In this document: in pieces, positions 12,201-28,099 of the stretch
Numbering within the stretch: the first letter of the stretch is position 1
How the letters are laid out: every line of letters starts with the position of its first letter
Origin: Spirodela intermedia
Lineage: Eukaryota > Streptophyta > Magnoliopsida > Alismatales > Araceae
Assembly (NCBI GenBank): GCA_902729315.2
Contig: LR746265.1
Span: 3,142,892 to 3,206,891, forward strand
Length of the DNA: 64,000 bases
Direction: 5' to 3'
Program-made: the position numbers and the translations under genes
The notes under the pieces: generated by a model
The model's input: only the letters and a program-made list of their open reading frames with translations
Database searches by the model: none
Told to the model about the DNA's origin: nothing

Positions 12201-15200
12201 AGACGACAAAAGGCCAATAAGACAGTCCAGGGGCCTAGAATTTGAGCTTCAAGGAAACAGAGAGAGTTAAAATTTGGAAGAAGAAACATGGGTTAAATGA
12301 TTGAACGTCTAGAAATCTAAGGATTAAGGTTCGTAAGCTGGAGAGATTACCAGAATTTTAGACCTGAATTCGGCAATAATTCACACCACACACAAACCCA
12401 AGAACACTATAAAGGAGAATGGAATCAACAACCATCAAGAGACGAGCAGATCAAGTAAGCAGTGCAGAATAAAGTACTTCCCATTTTGGAGTTCCCAATC
12501 CACCAGGACCAACATATCTTTGAGGCACTTCAAGCCAGTGATAATGTCATCCTCAAGAAGACTTTAGATTTTCGAACGTAGCATCATTAATATCTGTGTA
12601 GTATGTGCAGCACAACTAGGATTATCTGAAGTAGACTATATGAAGGAGTGTTTAGCATAGTAAATTATCACTAAAAATCACAAATATTGACTCAGATTCT
12701 AATATCATTCGAGTAGTGTGTTAAAGATCATACATTTTCATTCATTAATGTTATTTCAATTTCTACTTTTTATGGGTTTTACATAATGGACAAACTTTCC
12801 CATATCTTCTGAGATACTACCATAATCTATCTGTAAATTATTGATAAAATTCACAGATTTCAATGCATTATATCTGCTTCATTCCTTGGGTTAGAAAACA
12901 CGCACTAAACTTTTAGAATGCCAAGGTGTATATCAATCTTAGTATCGCTTCCAATATGCTAAATTTTTAAGTCTCCACGGTGACTTCTAGTATTTGTCGC
13001 TTTAAAACTGCATTTAGAATATTCTCTTAAAATCTACAGACCTATCTATACAGAATTATTTCTGTTGTAGTTAGATCCGCCGATTTTCTTCCCTATTCAG
13101 CTTAATCAATCTGAACATGATTGAGGCTGGGTCTAGTCTATCCTGATGGCTGCTCCAATCCTGTAATTCTTGAAGTATTCCATTATAAAAAGTGAATGGA
13201 CATAAACAAGACTATTCAGTGCAAAAGTAACGGTGTGAAAAAAAGAAGAATACAAGCTGATAATAGCCATACCGTTTTCTAACTCCATCTTGACCAGTTT
13301 TTCTTTCAATTGCAGGTTTTTCAAATGCTGGGCAACCATCTCGTTTCCACCAAACCTAAGAAGTTCGACGAGGTTGAGAAGCATATAATACCCCATGCTC
13401 ACAAGTAGTAAATAGTATCGAAGGTTTGCTTGATTAGACATGGATATTATGTACCAAAATAACTTAAAGACTTACCCAATTTTTTTCTCGTTCCAGTATA
13501 TGTTCAATGCTCTGAAGAAACTCCTTTCCATCGGGGGGAGTCACTTCGAGAAGCTTCTTTACACGTTCTTCACATGTTGTAATTTCTTCCTTCTGACGAG
13601 CAAAAGAAAACGATAATTTATTTGATGACAGGTGAATTGTTTTAAAATAATGATGGAACTTGTTTGAGAATCTCTTTATTTACGGCCATTTAAACAGTGA
13701 GATGCACTCAATTTTACTGGGATGAAAAATTCGGATGGATAAGTTTATACAAGACGACTGGATTTCTAGTAGCCAAAAAACATCTTTCTATTGCAAAATG
13801 CAGAGCTTTCTATGATAATGACATACAGTATAATATTAAGGCACAGATCTAGAACATGCGCTTTCACCGTAGATATCTGAGGCCAGGTAAAGAATCGAAA
13901 GGACCATTTATTAAACTCCACTTTTAATAAAAAATTCAGCCAATGATGCATACAACAAGAGAAGAACAAACTAAACTGACACTTACAGATAATGTCGGAT
14001 ATGAATCAATAATATCATCTTAAGTACCAAAAGACAAGGTTTAAAGTAACAAGAGCAAAAGTTTCATGAAATATTGAGGTTCAGTAATGATTTCTACAGT
14101 TAGACTAGTCAATCAATCAATCATTATAAATAAATGAGCTGATAAAAAACTGTTACAAAGGCAACAACAGGAAAATTGATGACAAGACAGAATAAAATAA
14201 ACTGGAGCAAATTAGATTATCAAAATCCTAAAATGGTGTTACTTCTTACCATGCTTTCAGAAGGTCCATCCTTGTCATTTTTACCTGGCGTCTGCTTGGC
14301 ATACAGAGGAAAGAGAACGTTAATCATACAGTAGATGAGATATGACTTTGAAAGGAAACATAGGGCTCATGATTTATTTACATTTTTTCAGGACAGGAAT
14401 AGGGTCAAAAGAACCACCACTCTACCCACAAAAGAAAGTCACGCTGTTGCTTTCCAATTCATCCTTGCATTGCCTAATATTCAAATCCTACCAATATCTG
14501 CATTAATAAACCTAAACATTTGCATGATCTTCATGAGTTACCTAAATTTGATATTTTTATCATCCATCTTTGTCTCTAAGGCCATACGCAGACTGGCGGT
14601 CTTGAAACTCATCAGGATCTTCTAATTACAGATGCATCAATCAATTGACAACAAACAACCATCAAGGATTTGTCGGTTTATCATAAATTACAAATAGCTA
14701 TTGGATGAAATACAAATTCGCGTGTAGTCTTTGTTGTACTACGCTGTACTACCTTGAGATAGTCAAACAGTATGAGGCACTGCAAAAGGATATGGCGACG
14801 AAAACTTGGGTCTTTCAACTGCAACCACGAAATAAAAACACTAAGAATGAAGGGCGCTATCCCAAGTGAAAGAAGAAATGATATATCAGAAGATTCACAC
14901 AACATCAGTAAGGCCGGTCACTTTCCTATTACATACCTCTAAACCCATCAATTTACTACTTGTCAAGTACTTAATGCTGAAAGCTGTCTCTTCTTCTTCG
15001 AGGATATTCGAATTTCCATCATCTTCACTTAATGGTTGAGCTTCAAAAGTATCCAGTACAACCTAAAATTTAATCATTACAAACGGATAACGAAGACAGG
15101 GGAAAATATTAACAGAAAGAAAACTTTTCTAAAAAGGAGAAATGATGAAGAAACACAATATGAATACCATTAGCCTGGATGAAAATTTCTGCCAATTGGT

Positions 15201-18200
15201 GGGTGCAAGAGTTGTAGAAGCTGGACTTCGGAAATGTTCCTGGTCACACAAAACAGGGAATTACACTATCAGTTATCACAACAAGTAACAGTAATAATGA
15301 ATAAAAGATTGTGTCATATACAAGTTTAAAAAATCCTCCTCTAAGCCGTGGAAAGGTGAGTCGATCCATTATTAAAAATAAATGAGTTTATTAACCCGTT
15401 ATTCTTGAAATTAAAACATACCCAAAGTTGCACATATTGTTCTAAAGCAGAAAAAAACCTCTCAGCAACACCCAAGTTACCTGTTCAAGTACTATTAAAA
15501 ATTGCAAAAGCAGATTCCAATTAAACGAAACCCTATTTGGTAGGAGCTAAAACAAGAATTAAGCTGAGACATAATCGCCTTTTTTTTTGTATTTTTTTCT
15601 TTTCCTACCAAACAGTGCCCCAAACATCAAAAATATGAGCAGTCAGTTCATTTCTTTCATAATAGAGAGCATGCATAGTGGAAAAGAAACAGATCTACGA
15701 AGGTAGCAATGCACAAAATCAATGTTAGGTTTTATTTCATGTCATGGAATGTCATCACAAGTGCTCACGTGATTAATCTAATTTATTTTAAGTTTAGATT
15801 AGTCATTTAACTCACTATTGCTTCTTTTTTGTAATTTTTATAGAAGGAAGAGAACTGATAATGAAAACCTGCAAACTCCAAAAGGTCTTGTAAAAGTTGA
15901 AATCCATGGAAATTCCTGAATGGCCAAAGAGGAAAAAAAATTAGACATCTCGGGTAAAGGAAGAAATACATTACATACAATGAGATCAGAGATAGATTTA
16001 AGGAAAGCAAACGATTTAAGTTTTGACTCTATTCTAAAGTCTACCATACCATCAGGTGCATCTTTCTCGTATTTTGTTTCATTTGATGTGTTGAAAACAC
16101 CCTTTATATTCACAGCTGTAAAAAATAGGGAAAATAGTAAGCCCTTGCAAAATAAAGGCCTAAATGGGAAATGAATAAGCATCCAATTTCCAAACAAAGG
16201 GGAAAAAAACCTTACCCGAGCGCTCAGATAGCGGGAAAAAGTGAGCGAGAAACATAAGGATTCTTCCACAAAATACCACGTCATTTGCCTGAAAAGTTTA
16301 ATTTATTTCGTCATCTAGACACAATGATAACGTAAAACATAATAATGTACCAGCTTGGGACAGTCTGGAAGGAAAGAACACACTTTTGAAGGAAAGAACT
16401 CTCCAATTTGACAATATCGAAAGTTTCAGCAGAAAAGGATTTAGAAGCCAGAATGGCCGTTAGCTTTGGTTTTGGGTGTTTGAGAGCAAATGAGGCATCA
16501 AATCTATAATACACTAAACCGGTAGCTGTTTCAATATATAAAACCTTACCTTTGAAAGCCGACGAAGGAGTTGATTACATGTCCGCAGCATCACAAGTTT
16601 CCCTCGGCCAAATAGCTCTTGCTGAAGGTGATACAACCTGATATTAAATAATAATCGTGGACCACAGATGCTTGAAACTAGAAGCTGAAAATACAATATG
16701 TTTAGAATTGCAGAGAAGGATGGATAGCATACTTTTCCTAGGACATCCTGTTTGCTTTCAATGTAGCCAAAAACTTCCTTGCAGTCTTGCATGGTCGACA
16801 TTTCTGTTAAATCTTCTAGAAGCTGAAATATCATACCACCTTCAACATGGCCGTTTTCACAAAGGTACAAGACAACATCTGAGGAACAAAAAAATATAAA
16901 TCATAACATTATTTTTTTACTGAGAAAACCGAAAGCCATTTCAAGAATACAGGATTCCTAAATAAAGAGATAAAAAAATAATAAGGTGAGCCCCCGCAAA
17001 TGGACCAGCTCAAAAAGTGCGATAAGGCCAGAGGTACAAACCAAGGAGGCGTGGTATTTGACCGCATGCACTCTCTGCATCATCAATTGATTGTCCAAAT
17101 TGCATGATCCATTCATCTGACTGGACAGCAGATGACTGGAAAGGAAATATGAGCAGCACTTAGCATAGAAAGAAGATGATAGAAGTTTTATTGAAACTCA
17201 TGCATAATCAAGTCAATAAGAGCGCCCAGAAAATTAAATAAAAGTCTCGAGCAACCGATATGGGGTGCATTTACGCATATGTACCTGGCAGGATCAACAT
17301 TTATAAGTGTGTGAATCTATGTGACCTGAACGAGGTTAGTTCCAAAATGCCAGGAGAAATATAAGGTAAGGTATTGAGAGGGGTTAAAGCAGAGACACCA
17401 GTGTTGTCACATTCTAATATTGTTCTTTCCCGGGAATATGAACCTGAGAGTGTAGTTCCTTCCTCCCACCGCAAAAAAAAAAAAAGGTGCTGCACACTAC
17501 AACCACGCCACGTGCACATTAAAACCATTTCAAGCCTTCAGATTAGATTACTAAGCCATGCTAATATTATCCAAAAAGGGCATGTTCTCTCAAGTTTGTA
17601 TGGTTCTTCAAAAGTCGGTATCCCTCTTCAAAGGTCTGGGGCCCCTTTTTAAAAGTCAGTCTTCCCTTAGTTTGTTATAATTGGGGCCCCTTCTCTCCCT
17701 CTCGCCTCTGGCGTCAAATCCTTAGTTTGTTATAAGTGGGGCCTGAATGGCAAGTGGCCACTTGTGGAAATTTTTTGGGAAAGCCAATCCTCTTATTCCT
17801 AGACGAAGCTTAATTGAAGGAGATAAAGAAACCAAAGACGACAATAAAAAAATATTTTCCTAGGGAGCTGCGGTACAATTTCCTTATTTTGGTGTTTCAT
17901 ATTTTCTAATTACTGAAAAATAGGAGAATGAATGACTCTAGTACATAGTCATCATTTAGAAACAATCCAAAACGACACCATGTAACATCAACATTTTATA
18001 AAAATGACAACATATTTTATAATTTCATCTATTCTGCTGCAGTCAAAATTTTGCATTTTCTAAGTTATTGATATATGTGCTGCGCACACCCAGTGTCATG
18101 CATAAAAAACGTAGGACGAAGGTTCCTTTTGCCATTTATCATCAAGGGAGACGGATGAACCCCTTTCAAGCAAATTGAACTCGTCCAAGAAGCAGTAACA

Positions 18201-20561
18201 AAGTTATTCATGATGCAATTTGCCATTTTCAAGGGAATTCTCCGTGCAATTCACCTGAACGGGAAAAGGGAGTAAACTTGAAAAAAGCATTGCCAAGATT
18301 AGGAACTTACGACCAGTTCCTGAAGTAATGCACGAAGTGAATTTTCCAGTAACTGATTCTCATCTTGAACCAATACTGTTTGTCTCTGACAACAAAACGC
18401 AAAAAGGCAGATCAGATAGATTTAGAACCAGCTGAGCCCGTCATGGGTTTTAAAAAAAATGAAATAATGCCACTAAATTTATCAGCAACGTCATTTAGCA
18501 TGATGGCGCGGAGATATGCTGTGAAATAGTAAGGGCGGTTTAAAAAAAATAGCTTCTTGCACCTGAGGTCTAATAGCTTCTTGCACAGCCTGAAGAGCAA
18601 ACTTTTCAGGTGGCGCAGGATTCAATATGGCATTCTTAAAGACTTCCTGCCAGGAGAAATGAAAGAATGAATTATAGAGGTACAGTGAAGAAATGCAAGA
18701 CAAATATCGGTCTATATATGTGGTACGTTCTGACTTCTGAAAAACCAGTTAGGGAGATATTTGAAAGAAGCTAGAAGCAGCACCCCACTTTTCCCTTTTT
18801 AAATGCTGAAAGCTTCAAAACATTTGAAAATGGAGATCTCTAATGAAAAGGGTTCTATCAGAGAACAATTAGCTAATTTAGATTTTAGAACTATTACACA
18901 TAATTCATTGATGGAATGGAAGAAATTTGGAGATGAAGGCTCCATCACGAATGAATGGGAAGATGGAACTATTCAAAGGACTAGATACTATGATATAGAA
19001 CAGCGACAAACATGAAGATTTACTTTTCTGCAGAAACCATTCTAGAAGAGGGCCGTAGTTTGTAAAGATGAAGATGGTCTTTAAACGCAATATTTCTCCA
19101 GTCCAAGATATCCTAAATGCTTTCTGCACATGTTGCTGAATTTTTGAACTTCGTAAGTTGCAATCTATGTCGAGCAGATAAGATAGGCCCATTTCAAGAT
19201 TATATATTTTGATCCAAACTTTACAAAGGCTATAAAATCCTTGAGACCTGGTCCCTAGCCAGATGAGATCAAATTCACAGAAGCAGTATAGGAGTTTTCA
19301 CAACAGCAGGAAAGAAGCAAGGATACAGAACTAAAATCCACGGATGTGTTCGTTAAGCCAACTAGGTTTACCAATTAACAAGTTGAGGGAAAAAAATGAT
19401 GGCTGCAATTACGTCAAACTCAAAAATCCCTCATTACAGGGAATATGTGAGAATTTTGGACCAAAATATAAGTAATCAACAAATGCATTTTTCCCAGATC
19501 AATACATTATTCGACTTTGAGATAGCGCACACCCAGACTAATGACTTCATAAAAAAGCAGTTTGGCAGTCTAGCCATTTGATTGAAGAAAGCATCTCGGG
19601 CCTTTTATCTAACGCTATGCTAGTTAGGCAACCTTAGCTTCCATCAGCGCCACTGATTTTTCTATTTAACCAGAACCTAAATGGTACTCCTCCACAAGTT
19701 CCTCCCAGTAGAGAAACATTACGATTAAAGTCTCTTTACAGACAACCTTCTCCACATTTTTTCGCTGATGATATTGGTATGCGACTCATACAAGCCAGAT
19801 CACTTCATCAGTTCTCTCGTTCCAGCTTCAATAAGACTTTCTAATATCTAGATTTTCTACTATTTTCTTACTTGGGTTTTTCATAGTTGACTAACACAGT
19901 CTTATCAAGAATCGCCGGTCCTACAGCCATCTTCAGCATTTTCTTCTTTGGACAAAGTCATCAAATCATTGTATATGCTATCGTTCCCCTGAGAAATAAC
20001 GGATTTCCCTTCTCAGCACCACTTTTATAGTTGTGAAGAAGCAAAGGAACAAACATATAATTACACAAAAATCTGCTAACAGCCTTTAGTTCATGAGTCA
20101 AAGCAGAAATACCATCCAGTCACCAGTTCGACTACTCCTATGCGATTCATCGGTGCATTCAGATGGTGTTAGAAAGGGTCGTTAGACCACGGACCTCGCC
20201 GAAAAACAAGATACACAACGTAGAAGGAAAATTTCAGCTCCCTGCACCTGAATTTCTCTTTGTGGGATGTCACCGCAAGAACCGCACAAAACTGAATTAG
20301 CGCAGTGCTCAACTCTCCGATGAAGACATACTCCTAGGGTTTGACGAAGGCACAAATGGGCTACCAAGTTTAAAAACCAGGAGCCGACCAGGGAAGAACC
20401 AATGGAAAGAGTTCATCAGCAGGATCCAGAAGACAATACAAAAGAACGACGGCTCTTACAATAATCCTATCCCGATCGCCATGGCTCGAGACAGGAACCG
20501 GCCCTCGTTCTTTCACGTGCTTGTGGAGAAGAATCTTGAGGCCCGAGGACGTTTCCGCCAT
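9278..20561 (-). CDS. HPR1: THO complex subunit 1 (HPR1/THOC1)
   Basis: 21 exons over 11.3 kb: 20460-20561, 18563-18646, 18311-18385, 17042-17135, 16733-16878, 16550-16621, 16216-16288, 16050-16115, 15869-15915, 15168-15239, 14937-15062, 14753-14818, 14250-14291, 13476-13592, 13273-13355, 11727-11793, 11293-11364, 11025-11075, 10412-10471, 10161-10316 and 9278-9556. All are GT-AG and phases sum to 650 codons (649 aa). Blocks diagnostic of plant HPR1 include HVEGGMIFQLLEDLTEMS, GYIESKQDVLGK, VNIKGVFNTSN, FRRHILLQCLILFDYL, EHILEREKNW, NRVYCWKGLR and PPELLPPEVRSKF; the C-terminus is acidic. Function in the family: scaffold of the nuclear THO/TREX complex, coupling transcription to mRNA export and siRNA biogenesis. 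Exon 1 is the least certain part: it would add 34 residues (MAETSSGLK...) before EVFKNAIL, where relatives begin at or near this point. Exons 2-21 are secure. Confidence 0.95.
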
Positions 20562-20652
20562 TGGAGAGGAAGAGGCGCCTGAACGTTGCTCCCGACTCCG
20601 TCGCTTCCGTCTTTCCCTCCCCTCTTCAATGTACTAGGGTGAACTGGGAGGT

Positions 20653-20805
20653 TGGGCCCAGATATATTTACACAACCGGGCCCAATAGCATACGGCCCAA
20701 CCCAGATAGGCCCGTCACCGCTGGTAAGCCTCTTAACGGACCGATATGTTTAAAATAAAAAAGGCCTCGTCAGGTCACTAAATAAGCCGGCCCATTATTG
20801 GCCCA
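20653..20805. promoter_or_regulatory. Cluster of site II (TGGGCC/GGCCCA) elements
   Basis: TTGGGCCCA, CGGGCCCAAT, CGGCCCAAC, CCGGCCCATT and TTGGCCCATT occur within about 150 bp, in both orientations, starting 92 bp upstream of the HPR1 start codon. In plants such motifs are TCP-factor sites enriched in promoters of ribosomal, mitochondrial and RNA-processing genes. This fits HPR1 and supports a transcription start near 20.6 kb. Confidence 0.5.
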
Positions 20806-21993
20806 TTCATTGACCATGAAGCTAACATAACAGCTGAAAGTGCCATCCTCATCCCAACTAAGGGCTCTCTCTCTCTCTCTAGCCGAGGAAGGCGTTGTTA
20901 TATAAAATGAAGAAATAATCCCCACCGGAGACCGGCGAGATTCGTCGGAATCTGGCCCGCCGGATGCGCTGTCCGCTCGAACCACGGCAAGGGCATCCTA
21001 CCCTCATCATGAACCCCGCCGTCAGGGCATAACCTTGCCAGGCGCAGAGGCGCACAGCTGGCCGGAAGATGCCAAATCAGACGGCCAGAAGATCTTGTCC
21101 GTATCTTCTGCGTCAGCGTACGGACGGCGCGGAGTCTTCGTGGATAATGGCGGTGGGAATACGACGCGGCGGCGCGACCCAACGCTGAAGATGGGCCCAG
21201 CGGCCCGCCATATTCTCTGGTTTTTCTTTTTCCCCTGCTTTTAAGGAGCCCATTTGTACGTGGCAGGCATCGGACAGCCGCCGCCGCCGTAGGAGCAGAG
21301 CGGAGATCGCACCAGAGATGAGAGGATATAGCGCAGCTGACACGATGCAGAGTACGCTTGTAGTTGTTGGTGTTGGCTTGTGGAAAAGATAAAGGAGAGA
21401 GAATTATGCCCCCCTCCATATCTAATTATGACTAAAAAGCCACAGTTTCCAAGACGTTGACATTAAGAGAGATCTCCCTCGGCAGTTGGCCCCGCCGCCA
21501 GAAGATCCTCCCATCCTCCTCACACCGATCTTGTTGGTGGTAGGTCAATGACTGATGAAAAGGTTGACCTCAGAGCAGGCGCCGGCTAGTGATTTATATC
21601 CCGGTGCTCGCACGTGCATGGAACGAAGGGAGGGGTGTCGACACCGCGAGCCTCTGGCCAGCTCCGAATCCAAGGAGGAGGATCTCATAGATATTATGGG
21701 CCGTAACAGGGAAGAGCCTCCCTGCGACAACTCTCAGAGCGGGGAAACTAACGGGGATCCCCATCAGAGCAAGTAATATCTGTGGAGAATCGAGATCATT
21801 GCAGATTTCTTCTCCTCTCTCTCTATTCCTCCTCCCTATATCTCTCTATATCCTCTCTAGCTCTCTGCTTGTCGGTTCGCGGGAACAGATTTCTCCTGGT
21901 TGGACTCCACATCGTGATCTCGTCCTTTTCCTCGGGATATTCTATGACAGATGCGTCAATATATGGGGGCCTCGACTCACAGCGCTGCCTCGA

Positions 21994-22001
21994 TATATAT
22001 A
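21994..22001 (+). promoter_or_regulatory. TATA box of the type-A response regulator
   Basis: TATATATA followed by GG, about 90 bp upstream of the ATG at 22090. The implied leader is roughly 60 nt. Confidence 0.55.
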
Positions 22002-22089
22002 GGAAGGCGCTGGGTTGGGTATGCCGCTGTGAACCCATCTGTCGAGCTCATCACCGCTGCTTTTTGTGCCGGGCAGAGAGAAGGAGCTG

Positions 22090-22905
22090 ATGTCGACGTC
22101 GAGCGGGGGAGCGTCGGCGAACGGCGGCGGAGGAGGAGTGGGTGAGCTGCATGTCCTCGCCGTGGATGACAGCTCCGTCGGCCGGAAGCTGATCGAGAAG
22201 CTGCTCACAGGGTTTCCTTACAGAGGTATGCGGCCTCCTGCTCCTCCCTCTCTCCCTTGCCATGATTTCTCGCTGCCGATTTGACGGAAGCGCTTCTGTG
22301 AGTAGTCACGACGGTTGACAGCGGAAAGCGGGCGCTGGAACTTCTGGGGATCGGGAAGGAGAACGGCGGCTCCTCCAAGGTCGACCCTCTTCTATCCCGA
22401 TCGATTCATCCCGTCCGATAATCTGCAGCATCTCCAATTGTCCTCGAAGATCCTAATGGTGACCATAATTCTTCTTCAAATCAGGCTGCCGAGGTGAATC
22501 TGATACTGACGGACTACTGCATGCCGGAGATGACCGGCTACGATCTCCTCAAGCGGGTCAAGGTACCCCTCCAAGATCCCGCATCCTCTCATCTGGCTCC
22601 TCTCTGACTGTAACACTCTCCGATTTGAAGGGATCGTCTGCGCTGAGGGACATACCCGTCGTCATCATGTCCTCCGAGAACGTCCCCAACAGAATCAGCA
22701 GGTGAGCTCTTGACCAAGTCTTCTTCGTCCTCTCCGAGAGCGTTGGTCTTTTCCAGTAGTAGGCATGGTCCTGCCTTCTGCAGCAATGAACGGGAGGAGA
22801 AAGCCCTGCAGGTGCATGGAGGAAGGTGCAGTGGATTTCCTCCTGAAGCCCCTCCGCCCGGCGGACGTCTCGCGGATCATGAACATCATGACGGGCTCCA
22901 AGTAG
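22090..22905 (+). CDS. RR: Type-A cytokinin response regulator
   Basis: Five exons: 22090-22225, 22306-22379, 22485-22562, 22631-22701 and 22812-22905, giving 150 residues. The protein is a lone receiver domain after a Gly/Ser-rich leader of about 18 residues. The acidic pair is D26-D27 ([12 protein letters not shown]), the phospho-acceptor is D80 ([17 protein letters not shown]), the conserved Lys is K132 (FLLKPLRP), and the conserved Ser lies in [10 protein letters not shown]. The chain ends about 18 residues after the Lys, with no Myb-like domain, so it is type A. In this family the protein accepts phosphate from histidine phosphotransfer proteins and damps cytokinin signalling; type-A genes are themselves cytokinin-induced. 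The ATG at 22090 is used because it precedes the receiver and follows a TATA box. Oddities: the donor after exon 2 is weak (AAG/GTCGAC), and the frame-preserving acceptor of exon 5 is purine-rich and downstream of a better CAG. Confidence 0.93.
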
Positions 22906-25282
22906 CCCCCGGAGCGAGAGAGAAACCAAGGCGGCGCGCCACCGCCTCCGATTTTGGCCGCCATGGGCATCCTCGAGTTTGGCGGCGGTTTTTAAGGAAC
23001 AGGAAGCGATGGCGGGGTGGGTGGCGGGGAGATGTGAACAGGGTTCGTCTTTTGGGGAGCAAAACGCACAAGCAAACGATGTCCTGACGTTTTATTCCGC
23101 GTAGATCGTTCCTCTCGGACCGTAAAAACTCTTCCTTTTTTTCTTCCCGTGTAGAAGAACATCGTGAACAGGTGATAGCAATCAATGGAGGCCTTCGCCA
23201 TGCGATGAAATTGGGCACACATTTTCGAAATTCCTATACGTACTAGGGAAAAAACTAGTAAAATTAAATTTATTTCGTTCCTCAAGCCTCCAGTTACGAG
23301 AATTTTGGTTCAATTTCTTCACGGAGAACATTGATCAGAATTACAGGTCAAGCGTCCAGATGTCAACGGGTCCTGTATCTCCTTAATAGCTGCGGGGGCC
23401 ATTGAATCCGGAGAAGATTCGGTTTCACATCATACATGTACCGCTGTCGATTTTAATCTTCGATCGATCCTATCCTGGGTACTAAAAGCGGCGTGACCCG
23501 TCCTCTCTACTGTTGACGAGGAGCAACAATAAATTACCCGTTCGAGGAATTAATGGGTCAAACTAACTCTCTTCAGTGCGTCCATTGATGGGGATCTCGA
23601 TCTAGAAACTAGCAATTCAGCGCACTTAATGGCCGTGTCTAGACGTCCACGTTCTTCATTGGTTCGCTTTGTGATTAATTCGGGACATTAAGGACGAGTT
23701 CCGAAGTGCGTCGTAGAAAACTAAAACAAAGTGTGTAAAGGACCGGAGTTAGCCTATGGTCTTAATCGACCTCTTAAATTTCTGAATTTGGCCCTCAAAA
23801 TCATCCCCACGAAAAATAAAATCACGTTGGCGGTATTTTCTCTCCATGTATTCATCTCAAAGTCATGCATGTGGAAGGACATCTCTCTCTCTCTCTCTCC
23901 CTCCAAGCAAGTAGTATTGGTAGATAGCCGCTGGGGAAGTTTTGTTCTCGAACGATCTCGACAGAAGCTGAAGGACCCACTCTTTTTTTGATCCATCAGA
24001 CGAGGAAAAACGGCTACTATGTACCCTAAATTTGGCCTAACACGGATGGTAGAAAATCCCAGTCGGAACCATAATCTGACCAAATCCTCGCACGGAAACA
24101 TTCACGCGTGAACAAAGAGTATCGGAAGTCAACTGATATACGATTTGTTTCCGTACTCTGATCAATATTCGTATGCTTCTATCAATCATAGTTCTCGATT
24201 TAATTATTTTATAATCAACATCGCGAGTCTATCAGCTCCAATTCACATTTTATGAGTTGTTGTAATCGCGAATTCCACGCGTATTTATATAAAGTTCTTG
24301 TACACATTTTTCCTAGTTCACATTCCACGCTATCGGTTTGTCCGTTTCTTACACTCGCGCTTCTCAGACTAATTATCTCAGTCGGACACGAATTTCCCAG
24401 GCAACAAGATCTCGAGCGAAGACGAAATGAGGGAGATTTTTTACCAGATCACTGTGTTATATTTTACTTATTACGGTCAATGTGAGCATCGCCTGGATCA
24501 TTAGTATTAGTGCTTAAATATTAAAATAGTAACTAAATTCAAGATAAATCGGTGGCTGGTGAAGTGGCCCACATGATCAGAAGAGTTTTATGCGGCATTC
24601 TAAATATGGTGATGTTGTAGCTCATTAACGGAAGAGATGAATGCGAGTGGATAGGGTCAACAAGAATCTACGGGATGGTGCCCACAAGGATTTGAACAGG
24701 GACACGTGAAGTCGCGAAGGGGCGGGGGGAATGCGACTGAGGGCAATCGATACTGTTCATTGGTGTATTCTTTGGAGAGGACTTTCCGGAGGATTAGATT
24801 CGATAAGCTCCCTTTGTCCTTTCATGGATAGTTGATCGACCTCCGAGCTCTCAACAGACCCACCATTTCATCTAGACGCAAATGTCGTGAAATCGAAGGG
24901 AGGGCCCGAAGGAGGGCGCCCCGGATGAATTTGGCGGCCGCTGGGTGTCCCCTCCGGCGGGGGCCAGCGGAGTGAGTGACGGAGGAAGAAGAAGACAAGA
25001 AGAAGAAGAAGAGGAAGACCAAGAAGAGAAAGTCCATTGATCGTGGTCACAAAATCCTGATATCTCCGGTGGAATTCACAGGGAGAAGAAGATGCACCGT
25101 TTGCTAAGGAAAAGTGTCCTGGTTTCCTTTCTCTCCGCTTGCGGAAAGCCGTGCTCAGCCCGGAGATGGGGTCTCTCTCTTCGGTCCCTTGCTCTGTGCA
25201 AAATCTTCTGGCTCTGCCTCATCTGCCTCAAATCCGTCTCACGCAGGAAGTAAATGAAATGTGGGCCAACGCGTCTGCAAGT
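22906..25282. other. Convergent intergenic region between response regulator and CKX
   Basis: 2.4 kb between two stop codons. The left part (22906-23150) is GC-rich and probably the response-regulator 3'UTR. From 23200 to 24500 the sequence is AT-rich with a short (CT)n run near 23882. GAA-type repeats occur at 24986-25030. ORFs here (for example 23754-24101, minus) resemble no family. Confidence 0.5.

Positions 25283-28099
<2,817 letters not shown>

Larger units (their letters stand above)
20562..22089. promoter_or_regulatory. Divergent promoter region between HPR1 and the type-A response regulator
   Basis: The HPR1 side has a cluster of TGGGCC/GGCCCA site II motifs between 20653 and 20805, typical of constitutively expressed plant genes and close to the predicted HPR1 start. 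A (CT)n run sits at 20866-20880. The response-regulator side ends with CT-rich DNA (21805-21870) and a TATATATA box at 21994-22001, about 90 bp before its ATG. ORFs of up to 173 codons in between (20898-21419, minus) match nothing I recognise. Confidence 0.55.

Noticed and set aside
15838-16284. 148-codon ORF on minus within the HPR1 locus
   Set aside because: It runs through exons and introns in the wrong frame; the real reading frame is given by spliced exons 7-9.
20898-21419. 173-codon ORF on minus upstream of the response regulator
   Set aside because: Overlaps other open frames in GC-rich DNA, has no motif and looks like promoter sequence.
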